In this document: positions 35,515-43,394 of the stretch, one piece after another
Numbering within the stretch: the stretch's first letter is position 1
Layout: every line of letters begins with the position of its first letter
From: an uncultured Bacteroidales bacterium
GTDB taxonomy: Bacteria > Bacteroidota > Bacteroidia > Bacteroidales > UBA4417
Direction: 5' to 3'
Assembly: GCA_903822525.1 (NCBI GenBank)
Contig: CAIJPI010000032.1
Location: 1-43,394, forward strand
DNA: 43,394 nucleotides
The notes under the pieces: model-generated
Told to the model about the DNA's origin: nothing
Databases searched by the model: none
The model's input: the letters and a program-made list of their open reading frames with translations, nothing else
Translations under genes and position numbers: made by a program

Positions 35515-36525
35515 ATGATACTTGTAACCGGAGGAACAGGATTAGTAGGATCCTATCTTTTATATGAGCTTACCCGCAAAGGCCATACGGTAAAGGCCTT
35601 GCTCCGTCCGGGCAACAGGCCTTACCAGACACGCAAGATTTTCAACTGTTTTTCTTCCGGAAATGAGCAGCTAATCGACCAGGTTGAATGGGTGGAAGGT
35701 GATGTGCTTGATCCCTTTTCGCTGAATCAGGCAATGCAGGGGGTGGATTATGTGTATCATTGTGCTGCTGTTATTTCCTTTAATCCGCGCGAACTGAAGC
35801 AAATGATTGCTGTAAATGTGGAAGGTACGGCCAATGTAGTGAATGCCTGCCTCGAAAACGGCATAAAAAAGTTGTGCCATGTGAGTTCAATTGCATCACT
35901 CGGACAGGCTGAAAAAGGCGAAATGATTGACGAAAACGCAAAGTGGAAGACGTCCCGAACGAACAGCGGATATGCTATCAGCAAATACGGAGGCGAAAGG
36001 GAGGTATGGAGGGGAATAGAAGAAGGACTGAATGCTGTTATTGTAAATCCATCGATTATAATAGGTGCCGGCTGTCATCCTAAAGCCACCAACCAGCTAT
36101 TTCACAATATAGAAAACTTTATCCCTTTTTATACCAGCGGAGTAAACGGTTATGTAGATGTGCGCGATGTTGTAAATGCAATGATCCTGCTGATGGAAAG
36201 CACGATAACCGGCAAACGCTTTGTGCTGAACTCCGAAAACCTTTCACTCAGGGAGTTTTTCACTATTGCTGCCGACATACTCGGAAAACCTCATCCCCGC
36301 ATTGCCTTAAATGGCAGGCTGCTGGGCTTGATAGCATGGCTCGATGAGATGAGGGGCCGCCTTACAGCATCCAGGCCACTCCTGACCCGTGAAAATGTAC
36401 GCGCTGCTATGGCGAAATCTTATTATTCGGCTGATAAATTCAGATCCACTATTGAATTTACCTTCACCCCGATACAAGATTGCCTCAGGGAGGCATTCCG
36501 TATACTGGAAGGAAATAAAAAATAA
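35515..36525 (+). CDS. NAD(P)-dependent extended SDR (epimerase/dehydratase/reductase family)
   Basis: Protein of 336 residues. GGTGLVG (6-12) binds the cofactor; the SSIAS serine region (124-128) and catalytic YAISK (Y153, K157) are intact. The overall pattern resembles the dihydroflavonol-4-reductase/3-beta-HSD branch of extended SDRs, whose bacterial members reduce or isomerise varied carbonyl substrates. The substrate is unknown. The N-terminus starts almost at the first beta strand, supporting ATG 35515, which lies just after a consensus -7 box. The first of three repeated terminator-like hairpins follows 24 bp after the stop. Confidence 0.82.
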   Translation: MILVTGGTGLVGSYLLYELTRKGHTVKALLRPGNRPYQTRKIFNCFSSGNEQLIDQVEWVEGDVLDPFSLNQAMQGVDYVYHCAAVISFNPRELKQMIAVNVEGTANVVNACLENGIKKLCHVSSIASLGQAEKGEMIDENAKWKTSRTNSGYAISKYGGEREVWRGIEEGLNAVIVNPSIIIGAGCHPKATNQLFHNIENFIPFYTSGVNGYVDVRDVVNAMILLMESTITGKRFVLNSENLSLREFFTIAADILGKPHPRIALNGRLLGLIAWLDEMRGRLTASRPLLTRENVRAAMAKSYYSADKFRSTIEFTFTPIQDCLREAFRILEGNKK

Positions 36526-36544
36526 TCCCGTTATTCAATTCAAT

Positions 36545-36844
36545 AAATGAAAACTGCCGGATTTCTCCGGCAGTTTTTTGCAGTGTAGTGGCAAAGGGAA
36601 GTAATCCAAGTTGCGCGTAGTACTTTTTTTAATCTTTCATTCAATCTAAAACACTCTCTAATTTTTCAATAACCAAAGTCAACCAAAAACCACTTTAATA
36701 ACTTTGTTCATTAGTTTATAACCATCAATCAAAAAAGTAATAGGGTAAAAACACGAAAAACTACTTTTTTTTAAAATTTTATTTATCTGCACTTTCCGAC
36801 TCAGTAATAACCCAAAATTTCCGCTTAAAAACCTTACCTGATTT
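36545..36844. repeat. Tandem repeat unit 1 (300 bp)
   Basis: Starts with AAATGAAAACTGCCGG, a perfect 11-bp stem (36550-36560 with 36567-36577) and a T-run, which serves as terminator for the SDR gene. The conserved GTGTAGTGGCAAAGGGAAGT follows at 36583-36602. The second half (36671-36760) carries CACTTTAATAACTTTGTTC and AAAAAGTAATAGG. Non-coding in my judgement. Confidence 0.8.
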
Positions 36845-37186
36845 AAATGAAAACTGCCGGGTTTGTCCGGCAGTTTTTCGCTGTGTAGCGGCAAAGGGAA
36901 GTATTTCGAGTTGCTTGATCTGTATCAGGAATTCGGTATTTATTCAATAATTCTATGTGATGATTTCTATTTTCGATTTCTATTTTTAATTACCAGAGAA
37001 CTGATACCGTTTAAATCAAAATCTATGTCAGTTAAAAACTACTTTATTAAGCTTGTATATAGTTTATCTCCTTACCTGGAAAAAGTAATAGGCTTAAAAA
37101 CAAAAAAAATGCTTTTTGTTAAAAATTATTTTTCAATTCGTTTTTTATTCCGGAAATGACCCGAATATATGCATCAGGAATTCCGG
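36845..37186. repeat. Tandem repeat unit 2 (342 bp)
   Basis: Same plan, exactly 300 bp after unit 1 at its start: hairpin arms 36850-36860 and 36867-36877, then GTGTAGCGGCAAAGGGAAGT. The A/T-rich second half (about 37030-37100) is more diverged, keeping TTAAAAACTACTTTATTAA and AAAAAGTAATAGGC. TTCCGGAAATGA occurs at 37148-37159 and again at 37181-37192, joining to unit 3. Confidence 0.75.
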
Positions 37187-37480
37187 AAATGAAAACTGCC
37201 GGATCTCTCCGGCAGTTTCTTTGCTGTGTAGTGGCAAAGGGAAGTAATCCTAGCTGTTTGTAGTACTCAATACCTTTGACCTGTTAGGCAGCATCAAAAG
37301 CAATAATTAAAATTCCCAATCTCAATCTTTCCTTGCGGTCCGGTCGAGACCGGATTAACCAAAAACCAAAGTTAACCAAAAACCACTTTACTAACTTTGT
37401 TCATTAGTTTATAACTATTAACTACAAAAGTAATAGATTAATGGTAAAAATATTTACATTTTTTATAAATATTTTTTAAT
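37187..37480. repeat. Tandem repeat unit 3 (about 290 bp)
   Basis: Hairpin arms near 37192-37202 and 37209-37218, then GTGTAGTGGCAAAGGGAAGT. The second half (37357-37440) is very close to that of unit 1, with CACTTTACTAACTTTGTTC and AAAAGTAATAG. A tight inverted repeat TCCGGTC-GA-GACCGGA is at 37339-37354. The end of the unit is unclear. The rest of the gap to 37657 is AT-rich and shows no gene. Confidence 0.75.
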
Positions 37481-37657
37481 TTCTTACAAATCAGCTTATT
37501 ATGTGTAAAATAATTTTAAATCTCTGGTAAATAATTTACTTTTCATGCCAACCGGACCTAAACCCGGTACATCATTGCACAAATTTAGCCGTTTTCGGCT
37601 GCCGGATAAGAGCCTTTAAGAAATAAAATAAAACTCCTTTAATCCGAATAGCTAGTT

Positions 37658-38737
37658 TTAGATATATTCGGATATTTCAGCCTCGCCCCGTAAAATCATC
37701 ATTCCGTTCATTGCGAGCGAATCAAGGTCGTTCACAATCGGGTAAACCGAAACTGTTGCAATTTTCTCGATTCGACGCATCAGCTGATTAGTGAAAAATT
37801 TACTATTCATAATAGAGCCCATAATGAGTACAGCATCCACCTTACACTCAAGTACCGTTGCCATTGCCCCTATTTCTTTAGCGATCTGATAAGCCATTGC
37901 ATCCATAATAAAGGCAGCCTGCTCATCGCCTTCATCAATCATGGCAAGCACATGGTTAAGCGATTTAGTTCCCAGGTAAGCCTGTATGCCACCCTGTTCG
38001 GTTACGAGCTTACGCATCTCCTCACGGGTATATTTTCCGCTATAGCAAATATCAATTACCTGCCCAACTGGCAATCCTCCTGTACGTGTCATCGAAAAAG
38101 GACCGTCACCGTCGAAAGCCTGGTTTACATCAATAACTTTCCCCCCATGATGTGCGCCAACGGATACACCTCCGCTGCCTATATATGCAACAATCAGGCT
38201 GAGTTCGTCGTAGCTGCGGTTAATACTCTTTGCATACTCACGCGAAACATTTTTATGATTCAGGGCATGAAAAATAGAATTGCGTTCGATGGCAGGAAGT
38301 CCCGAAACCCGTGCGATAGGTTCCAGCTCATCCACCACCACCGGGTCAGCCAGGTAAGCTTTGGCATTGGGCAATTGTGAAGCTATTTTATCGGCAATAA
38401 GCCCACCCAGGTTGGTAGCATGCATTCCCATAACACCAACCCTCAGGTCGCGTTTCATAGCTTCGTTTACCTGGTATACACCCGATTTCAGAGGCTTTAT
38501 CAACCCTCCCCGTGCCATTACCACAGCAATATCGGCAGGATCGATCTGGTTGTTTTTTAACTCTTCCAGGATCAGTCCGGTTCGATAATCAAGCTCTTCG
38601 ATCACATTTGAAAATGTGGCTAACGCATCCGGTTTGTGGCGGATGGATTTAAGAAATATGAGGCTGATATTGCGGTATACTGCAATTTTGGTGATGTCAA
38701 CTTCCGGATAGATTACCAGAATATGCTTTTCTGACAT
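37658..38737 (-). CDS. buk: Butyrate kinase
   Basis: Interconverts butyryl phosphate plus ADP with butyrate plus ATP; member of the acetokinase/ASKHA family. The protein is 359 residues, the normal length. Signatures include VVMARGGLIKPL, GMHATNLGG, AYIGSGGVSVGAHHGGK and AFDGDGPFS. The usual partner phosphate butyryltransferase is not next to it. Upstream on the same strand lie a small membrane protein and icmF, whose product makes butyryl-CoA from isobutyryl-CoA, so butyrate formation from branched acids is a sensible reading. A -7 box at 38761-38768 gives it its own promoter with a leader of about 18 nt. Branched-chain carboxylic acid kinase is an alternative. Confidence 0.93.
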   Translation of the reverse strand: MSEKHILVIYPEVDITKIAVYRNISLIFLKSIRHKPDALATFSNVIEELDYRTGLILEELKNNQIDPADIAVVMARGGLIKPLKSGVYQVNEAMKRDLRVGVMGMHATNLGGLIADKIASQLPNAKAYLADPVVVDELEPIARVSGLPAIERNSIFHALNHKNVSREYAKSINRSYDELSLIVAYIGSGGVSVGAHHGGKVIDVNQAFDGDGPFSMTRTGGLPVGQVIDICYSGKYTREEMRKLVTEQGGIQAYLGTKSLNHVLAMIDEGDEQAAFIMDAMAYQIAKEIGAMATVLECKVDAVLIMGSIMNSKFFTNQLMRRIEKIATVSVYPIVNDLDSLAMNGMMILRGEAEISEYI

Positions 38738-38760
38738 GGTTATAGTTTTTATTGAACCTT

Positions 38761-38768
38761 CAAATTTA
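38761..38768 (-). promoter_or_regulatory. Putative -7 box of buk promoter
   Basis: Minus-strand TAAATTTG fits TAnnTTTG, 23 bp upstream of the buk ATG. Confidence 0.5.
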
Positions 38769-38978
38769 TTACTATTTGTTGTATTTTTCAGTACACAGGA
38801 ATAAGTATTAGCAAAAGTTATATGCCATTATTTCAGTCATGTATCCAAGTGCCTGTATATACTGCCCGGCAACCAGCAATTTAAATCCTGTTCCTGAAGT
38901 GGATGGCGCTGAATTCCCAGACAATTAATGAAAGCAGAATCCATATGAACAGCGTCGGACAATGTCTTGTAAATTTAG

Positions 38979-39182
38979 TTACCTATCCTCGTCCTGATCT
39001 TCCTCCATCTGCCTGTTAATGATATACCATGTAACTGCACGTCCGATAAAGTACATAGCCAGCATAAAAATAAAAGGGAAATCAGAGATAATCCCAATGG
39101 TATGGGTGTAATTCAACAATACCAGGAAAAGCCCCAATACAGCAATAACTATTAGATCGGGGATTCTTTGTTTACTTAGCAT
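38979..39182 (-). CDS. Small two-helix membrane protein of unknown function
   Basis: Protein of 67 residues. Two hydrophobic helices (about 8-25 and 35-55) are separated by a short loop, with a charged EEDQDEDR tail predicted in the cytoplasm. It matches no family I recognise. It lies 74 bp downstream of icmF and 241 bp upstream of buk, on the same strand. The clear amphipathic pattern and the absence of an overlapping larger ORF support a real gene, but its function is unknown. Confidence 0.6.
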   Translation of the reverse strand: MLSKQRIPDLIVIAVLGLFLVLLNYTHTIGIISDFPFIFMLAMYFIGRAVTWYIINRQMEEDQDEDR

Positions 39183-39256
39183 ATAAAGTTTTTTTGATAA
39201 ACGTAAAAATAAATCAGTGTTGTATTATGTGAGCATTTATAATCTGTTCAATCGCC

Positions 39257-42200
39257 CTACATATTCCTTCGGTACTGCCCTCCCACTTCGAATAATGCCT
39301 GGGTAATCTGCCCCAGTGAGCAGTATTTGGTAGCTTCAATAAGGCTTTCGAACAGATTGCCTCCATGCAGGGCCTGTTGGCTCAGGTGAGTGAGACACGC
39401 ATTGCTTTCTGTCTGCCATGTATTATGCAACTGCTCTAACATGCTGATCTGGTATTCCTGCTCCTCTTTTGTGGCTCTTATTACTTGTTCAGGAATAATG
39501 GTAGGCGATCCTTTACTCGAAAGGAAAGTATTCACTCCCATAATCGGAAGCTCGCCTGTATGTTTGAGGTGTTCGTAATAGAGTGATTCTTCCTGAATTT
39601 TACCCCGCTGGTACATGGTTTCCATTGCACCCAGCACACCTCCTCTTTCGGTGATGCGGTCGAATTCGGCCAGTACAGCTTCTTCCACCAGTTCGGTAAG
39701 TTCTTCGATTATAAATGAGCCTTGCAGGGGATTCTGGTTTTTTGTTAGTCCCAGTTCATTGTTAATGATCATCTGTATTGCAATGGCACGGCGCACGGAA
39801 TCCTCGGTTGGGGTTGTAATTGCTTCGTCGTAAGCATTGGTATGCAGCGAATTACAATTATCGTAAACCGCATACAAAGCCTGCAGCGTGGTGCGGATAT
39901 CGTTAAAATCGATTTCCTGGGCATGAAGCGAACGACCTGATGTTTGTATATGATATTTCAGCATCTGCGAACGGGATCCTGCCTTGTATAATCCTTTCAT
40001 AGCCTTGGCCCAAACCAGGCGAGCCACCCTTCCCATCACTGAATATTCGGGATCGATACCGTTGGAAAAGAAGAATGAAAGGTTGGGAGCAAACTTATCG
40101 ATATCCATTCCGCGTGAAGCGTAATATTCAACATACGTAAATCCGTTGGCCAGGGTAAAGGCAAGCTGGGTAATAGGATTAGCCCCTGCTTCGGCAATAT
40201 GATACCCGGAAATGGAAACAGAGTAAAAATTACGGACGTTGTTTTCGATAAAATATGCCTGCACATCGCCCATCAGCCTGAGGGCAAAATCGGTACTGAA
40301 GATGCAGGTATTCTGAGCCTGATCCTCTTTCAGAATATCGGCCTGCACAGTGCCCCTTACATTGGAAATAGTGTCAGTTTTAATTTTGTGGTACACATCG
40401 ACGGGGAGTACCTGGTCGCCGGTTATGCCAAGCAGCATTAGTCCAAGTCCGTCGTTCCCTTTAGGTAATTTACCCTGGTACGATGGCCGTCTGGAGCCAT
40501 GCTTCCGGTAAATGGCACTTATTTTCTTTTCGGTTTCTTCCTGCAGTCCGTTTTTCAGGATATACAACTCGCATTGCTGGTCGATTGCCGTATTCATAAA
40601 AAAGCCGAGCATGGCTGGTGCAGGTCCGTTGATGGTCATTGAAACTGAGGTTGCGGGATCGCACAGGTTGAATCCGGAATAGAGTTTTTTGGCATCATCG
40701 AGGCAAGCCACCGATACTCCTGCATTTCCGATCTTTCCGTAAATATCAGGCCTGAGACCGGGATCGGCACCATATAGGGTTACCGAATCGAAAGCTGTTG
40801 AAAGCCTTTTGGCAGGCATGCCAAGCGAAACATAATGAAATCGCTTGTTAGTGCGTTCGGGTCCGCCCTCTCCGGCAAACATGCGGGTCGGATCTTCGTT
40901 CTCACGTTTAAAAGGGTACAATCCGGCAGCATATGGAAATTCCCCCGGAACATTTTCGCGGAGGCACCAACGCAATATGTCGCCTAAGTCGTGGTATTTG
41001 GGCATTGCTATTTTCGGAATGCGCAGGTGCGACATCGACTCAGTGTACGTCTGCACTTTTACTTCCTTTCCCCTCACATGGTAAGTGTATGTATCTTTTT
41101 TAAGTTCCTTCAGACGGTGTTGCCAGGTATCGAGGAGTTTCTGGGATTCAGGAGCAAGTGATTTCTGTAAATCCTTCTGTAGCTTTTTTAACTCATTTGT
41201 TAAAACTGTCTGCGATTGATCCCCCCTGTTTAATTCGTCGATGGCTATCTGCAGGCCATAAAGCCTGCTGGCGATGGCAGCCTGCTCTAAGGTCCATTTG
41301 TTGTAGTTGCGGACGGTTTCCGAAATTTCACTGAGGTAGCGTACGCGTCGTGGCGGAATGATACCAGCAATTTGCTCAATGTCGTCAGCACTTACAAAAT
41401 GAGAATCGAATTTTGCATTGGTTTTTGTATTCAGTATGCTGATAAGTTCGCGATACAGCAGGTTTACTCCGTGATCGTTAAACTGAGAGGCCATGGTGGC
41501 GAAAACAGGAAGCTTCTCAGGATCTGTATCAAACAACATGCGGTTGCGGGCAAATTGCTTGCGCACATCGCGCAAAGCATCGAGGGCACCGCGTTTATCG
41601 GATTTGTTAAGGGCAACAAGGTCGGCATAGTCGAGCATGTCGATTTTTTCGAGCTGTGTGGCAGCCCCATATTCGGGCGTCATTACATACATGCTAACAT
41701 CTCCGAAATCCACGATCTCGGTATCCGACTGGCCTATACCCGAAGTTTCGAGGATCACAAGGTCGAAACCGGCATTTTTAATTATACACAAGGTGTCGGC
41801 AATATGCTTCGATAAGGCCAGGTTTGCCTGCCTTGTAGCCAGCGAGCGCATATAAACACGTTTGGTATTGATGGCATTCATCCGTATACGGTCGCCAAGC
41901 AGTGCGCCTCCGGTTTTCCGTTTGGAGGGATCAACAGAAATAATGGCAAGGGTTTTATCGGGGAAATCAGCCAGGAACCTCCGCACCAGTTCATCCACCA
42001 ACGATGATTTCCCTGCCCCTCCGGTGCCGGTAATACCTACAACAGGGGTAGTACTTTGTACACAACTTTCTTTAAGTTCAGCTAAAATGTTTTTTACTTC
42101 ATTGCGATGGTTTTCGGCAGCCGAGATAAGCTGGGCAATTGCGTGATACTCCTGGTTAAAGATTTGCGATTTTGCTATTTTTAGATTTTTCCCTGTTGGA

Positions 42201-42631
42201 AAATCCGACTTTGACACCAGATCGTTAATCATGCCCTGTAAACCCATATGTCTGCCGTCGTCGGGCGAATAGATACGGGTGATACCGTAAGCCTGCAATT
42301 CTTCAATTTCCTTTGGAAGTATTACCCCTCCGCCACCTCCGAATATTTTAATATGACCGCAACCCTGTTCATTCAGCAGGTCACACATGTATTTAAAGTA
42401 CTCCATATGCCCTCCCTGATAGGAGGTGATGGCGATAGCCTGTACATCTTCTTGAATAGCACAATCAACTATTTCCTGTACCTGCCGGTCGTGGCCCAGA
42501 TGAATCACTTCGACGCCGGTACTCTGCAATATACGGCGCATGATATTGATGGCTGCATCATGGCCGTCGAATAATGCGGCAGCAGTAACAACTCGTATAT
42601 GATTCTCCGGTTTATAGGGTTCAGTTTGCAT
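39257..42631 (-). CDS. icmF: Fused isobutyryl-CoA mutase IcmF
   Basis: Coenzyme B12 enzyme interconverting isobutyryl-CoA and butyryl-CoA (some forms also isovaleryl/pivalyl-CoA), with its G-protein chaperone in the same chain. From ATG 42631 it is 1124 residues. The N-terminal B12-binding domain has the cobalt-ligand motif DGHDAA (about 22-27). The MeaB-like GTPase follows, with GTGGAGKSS (about 202-210) and [17 protein letters not shown]. The C-terminal mutase TIM barrel has [11 protein letters not shown] and [14 protein letters not shown]. The upstream in-frame ATG at 42670 overlaps a -7 box, so I prefer 42631. Close to butyrate kinase, which suits a valine/isobutyrate to butyrate route. 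Confidence 0.95.
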   Translation of the reverse strand: MQTEPYKPENHIRVVTAAALFDGHDAAINIMRRILQSTGVEVIHLGHDRQVQEIVDCAIQEDVQAIAITSYQGGHMEYFKYMCDLLNEQGCGHIKIFGGGGGVILPKEIEELQAYGITRIYSPDDGRHMGLQGMINDLVSKSDFPTGKNLKIAKSQIFNQEYHAIAQLISAAENHRNEVKNILAELKESCVQSTTPVVGITGTGGAGKSSLVDELVRRFLADFPDKTLAIISVDPSKRKTGGALLGDRIRMNAINTKRVYMRSLATRQANLALSKHIADTLCIIKNAGFDLVILETSGIGQSDTEIVDFGDVSMYVMTPEYGAATQLEKIDMLDYADLVALNKSDKRGALDALRDVRKQFARNRMLFDTDPEKLPVFATMASQFNDHGVNLLYRELISILNTKTNAKFDSHFVSADDIEQIAGIIPPRRVRYLSEISETVRNYNKWTLEQAAIASRLYGLQIAIDELNRGDQSQTVLTNELKKLQKDLQKSLAPESQKLLDTWQHRLKELKKDTYTYHVRGKEVKVQTYTESMSHLRIPKIAMPKYHDLGDILRWCLRENVPGEFPYAAGLYPFKRENEDPTRMFAGEGGPERTNKRFHYVSLGMPAKRLSTAFDSVTLYGADPGLRPDIYGKIGNAGVSVACLDDAKKLYSGFNLCDPATSVSMTINGPAPAMLGFFMNTAIDQQCELYILKNGLQEETEKKISAIYRKHGSRRPSYQGKLPKGNDGLGLMLLGITGDQVLPVDVYHKIKTDTISNVRGTVQADILKEDQAQNTCIFSTDFALRLMGDVQAYFIENNVRNFYSVSISGYHIAEAGANPITQLAFTLANGFTYVEYYASRGMDIDKFAPNLSFFFSNGIDPEYSVMGRVARLVWAKAMKGLYKAGSRSQMLKYHIQTSGRSLHAQEIDFNDIRTTLQALYAVYDNCNSLHTNAYDEAITTPTEDSVRRAIAIQMIINNELGLTKNQNPLQGSFIIEELTELVEEAVLAEFDRITERGGVLGAMETMYQRGKIQEESLYYEHLKHTGELPIMGVNTFLSSKGSPTIIPEQVIRATKEEQEYQISMLEQLHNTWQTESNACLTHLSQQALHGGNLFESLIEATKYCSLGQITQALFEVGGQYRRNM

Positions 42632-42667
42632 AAAAGTTATAAAAGAGCAGAATAAATATGATAGCCA

Positions 42668-42675
42668 CAAATATA
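42668..42675 (-). promoter_or_regulatory. Putative -7 box of icmF promoter
   Basis: Minus-strand TATATTTG fits TAnnTTTG and gives a leader of about 30 nt before ATG 42631. It overlaps the alternative ATG at 42670 and argues against it. Confidence 0.5.
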
Positions 42676-42865
42676 GAATTTTTTAGATGTATGGGCTGAA
42701 AAGGAGATAATTAATTCAGGAAAAAATAATGGTTGATTTTTGTCCCCGAACCAGCGACAAATAAAATTCTCTACCTACGCCCTTAAAGGAAATTAAAAGA
42801 AAAACAGGAAGCCAAAATCTGTATGGTTAATACCGGTATTTTAACCTTTTCACGGAAAAAGTTAA

Positions 42866-42909
42866 AATAGGGCAGATGACACTGTAATTACAGTATTTTC
42901 TGCCCTATT
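42866..42909 (-). terminator. Composite terminator of the PspC-like gene
   Basis: AATAGGGCAGA (42866-42876) and TCTGCCCTATT (42899-42909) form a perfect 11-bp stem. Between them lies a second perfect 14-bp palindrome ACTGTAATTACAGT (42881-42894). On the minus strand the base of the stem is followed by TTAACTTTTT. It lies 26 nt after the stop codon of the PspC-like gene. Confidence 0.75.
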
Positions 42910-42935
42910 GGAGGTAGAGATGATTAAATATTTTT

Positions 42936-43394
42936 TTACTTTTTCTCCTGAATTGTATCAGATTCGGAAACCGCAGGCACATTGCGTTTTAAACCGGAGG
43001 CTGTCATAATAAAAATACCGCCTTCCCAGTCATTGTCAATAAAATCGCTGCTATTGGCACGCCGACGCAGGGATTCATCTATTTCAACTTCTGTATTTAC
43101 AGGTATTCCGATTATTACATTCAACTTCTGGAAACGCATCCCATCAGCATGTGGAATCATAAAAAACGGATTAATAGTAACCAGAGTATCCTGCATCTGG
43201 TATCGGTAGGATATGTTGGCGGCATATTCTGATGCCTGTGATTGCTGCCAGGCTGCAGCTGACTTTATAAATGTGGCAAACAGACTGTCAGCAGGTACAG
43301 CACGGATGCTTACGCTAATCTCACCCAGTGCATACGTGACATTTCCAGGGACTGTGTCGCCGGCCAGTGGCATAAAATATTGCTGGTAGTCGTC
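42936..43394 (-). CDS. C-terminal part of a PspC domain-like protein (cut by window edge)
   Basis: Open on the right edge: 152 codons are visible and the frame continues past 43394 (reading DDYQQYF before the first internal Met). The visible part resembles the C-terminal region of Bacteroidota PspC-domain proteins, with the pattern NPFFMI...MRFQKLNVIIGIPVNTEVEIDES and a final DWEGGIFIMTASGLKR. Such proteins are inner-membrane, with N-terminal PspC helices that are outside this window, and are thought to regulate or respond to envelope stress. The N-terminal part is not seen, so the assignment is provisional. Confidence 0.6.
   Translation of the reverse strand, partial: DDYQQYFMPLAGDTVPGNVTYALGEISVSIRAVPADSLFATFIKSAAAWQQSQASEYAANISYRYQMQDTLVTINPFFMIPHADGMRFQKLNVIIGIPVNTEVEIDESLRRRANSSDFIDNDWEGGIFIMTASGLKRNVPAVSESDTIQEKK

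Noticed and set aside
36679-36712. Minus-strand 10-codon frame MNKVIKVVFG, also in unit 3 as MNKVSKVVFG
   Set aside because: Unit 2 lacks the start codon and the similarity is explained by the shared repeat; no promoter or coding bias supports it.
36863-37159. 98-codon open frame inside repeat unit 2
   Set aside because: Extremely AT-rich with Phe/Leu/Lys/Tyr-dominated composition, no counterpart in units 1 and 3, and it starts inside the conserved hairpin.
36545-37480. CRISPR array or integron cassette array
   Set aside because: The units are about 300 bp apart with only three copies, spacers are themselves related, and no attC core, cas gene or integrase is nearby.

Overview
The window looks like chromosomal DNA of a member of the Bacteroidota, probably an environmental or anaerobic Bacteroidales; species cannot be told from the sequence. 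Evidence: a GldH-like lipoprotein, a secreted lamin-tail protein with a CHU_C/type IX secretion-style C-terminus, a PspC-type protein end, DUF1080 and twin-arginine Gfo/Idh proteins, and many -7 boxes of the Bacteroidota form TAnnTTTG lying only about 10-60 nt upstream of start codons. No rRNA, tRNA, CRISPR array, transposase or phage gene was recognised.

Layout. 1-9.2 kb: an inverted array of heptamers, comF, a secreted lamin-tail protein, asd, ribF, the pair mnmA-gldH, and a fused Memo-AMMECR1 gene. 9.3-14.0 kb: an atypical SDR, the divergent threonine-degradation pair tdh/kbl (threonine to glycine plus acetyl-CoA), and an AAA/DUF4143 ATPase whose promoter is covered by palindromic operators in a 22-bp register. 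14.4-15.8 kb: a beta-CASP metallo-beta-lactamase ribonuclease. 15.9-22.5 kb: the most interesting block, doxX-gfo1-gfo2-spi-gfo3-DUF1080, read as a mostly periplasmic sugar oxidation and 3-keto-glycoside cleavage system with a DoxX membrane partner. 22.8-31.8 kb: MFS transporter, cysS, an M2 peptidase lipoprotein, an orphan TPR histidine kinase and a bacterial GH47 mannosidase. 31.9-36.5 kb: a short GH106-like glycosidase, tyrS and an extended SDR. 36.5-37.5 kb: a non-coding, three-unit tandem repeat of about 300 bp per unit. 37.6-43.4 kb: butyrate kinase, a small membrane protein, the fused isobutyryl-CoA mutase IcmF, and the C-terminal end of a PspC-like protein cut by the window edge.

How they work together. 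The doxX to DUF1080 block has four exported or membrane proteins (two TAT-type Gfo/Idh enzymes, one TAT-type TIM-barrel lyase/epimerase and one Sec-exported DUF1080 protein), one membrane DoxX protein and one cytoplasmic Gfo/Idh. This fits oxidation of a glycoside to its 3-keto form, cleavage without a classical glycosidase, and re-reduction or further catabolism. tdh/kbl and icmF/buk suggest amino-acid fermentation (threonine; valine-derived isobutyryl-CoA to butyryl-CoA to butyrate). All functions are inferred by reading motifs; no database search was run.
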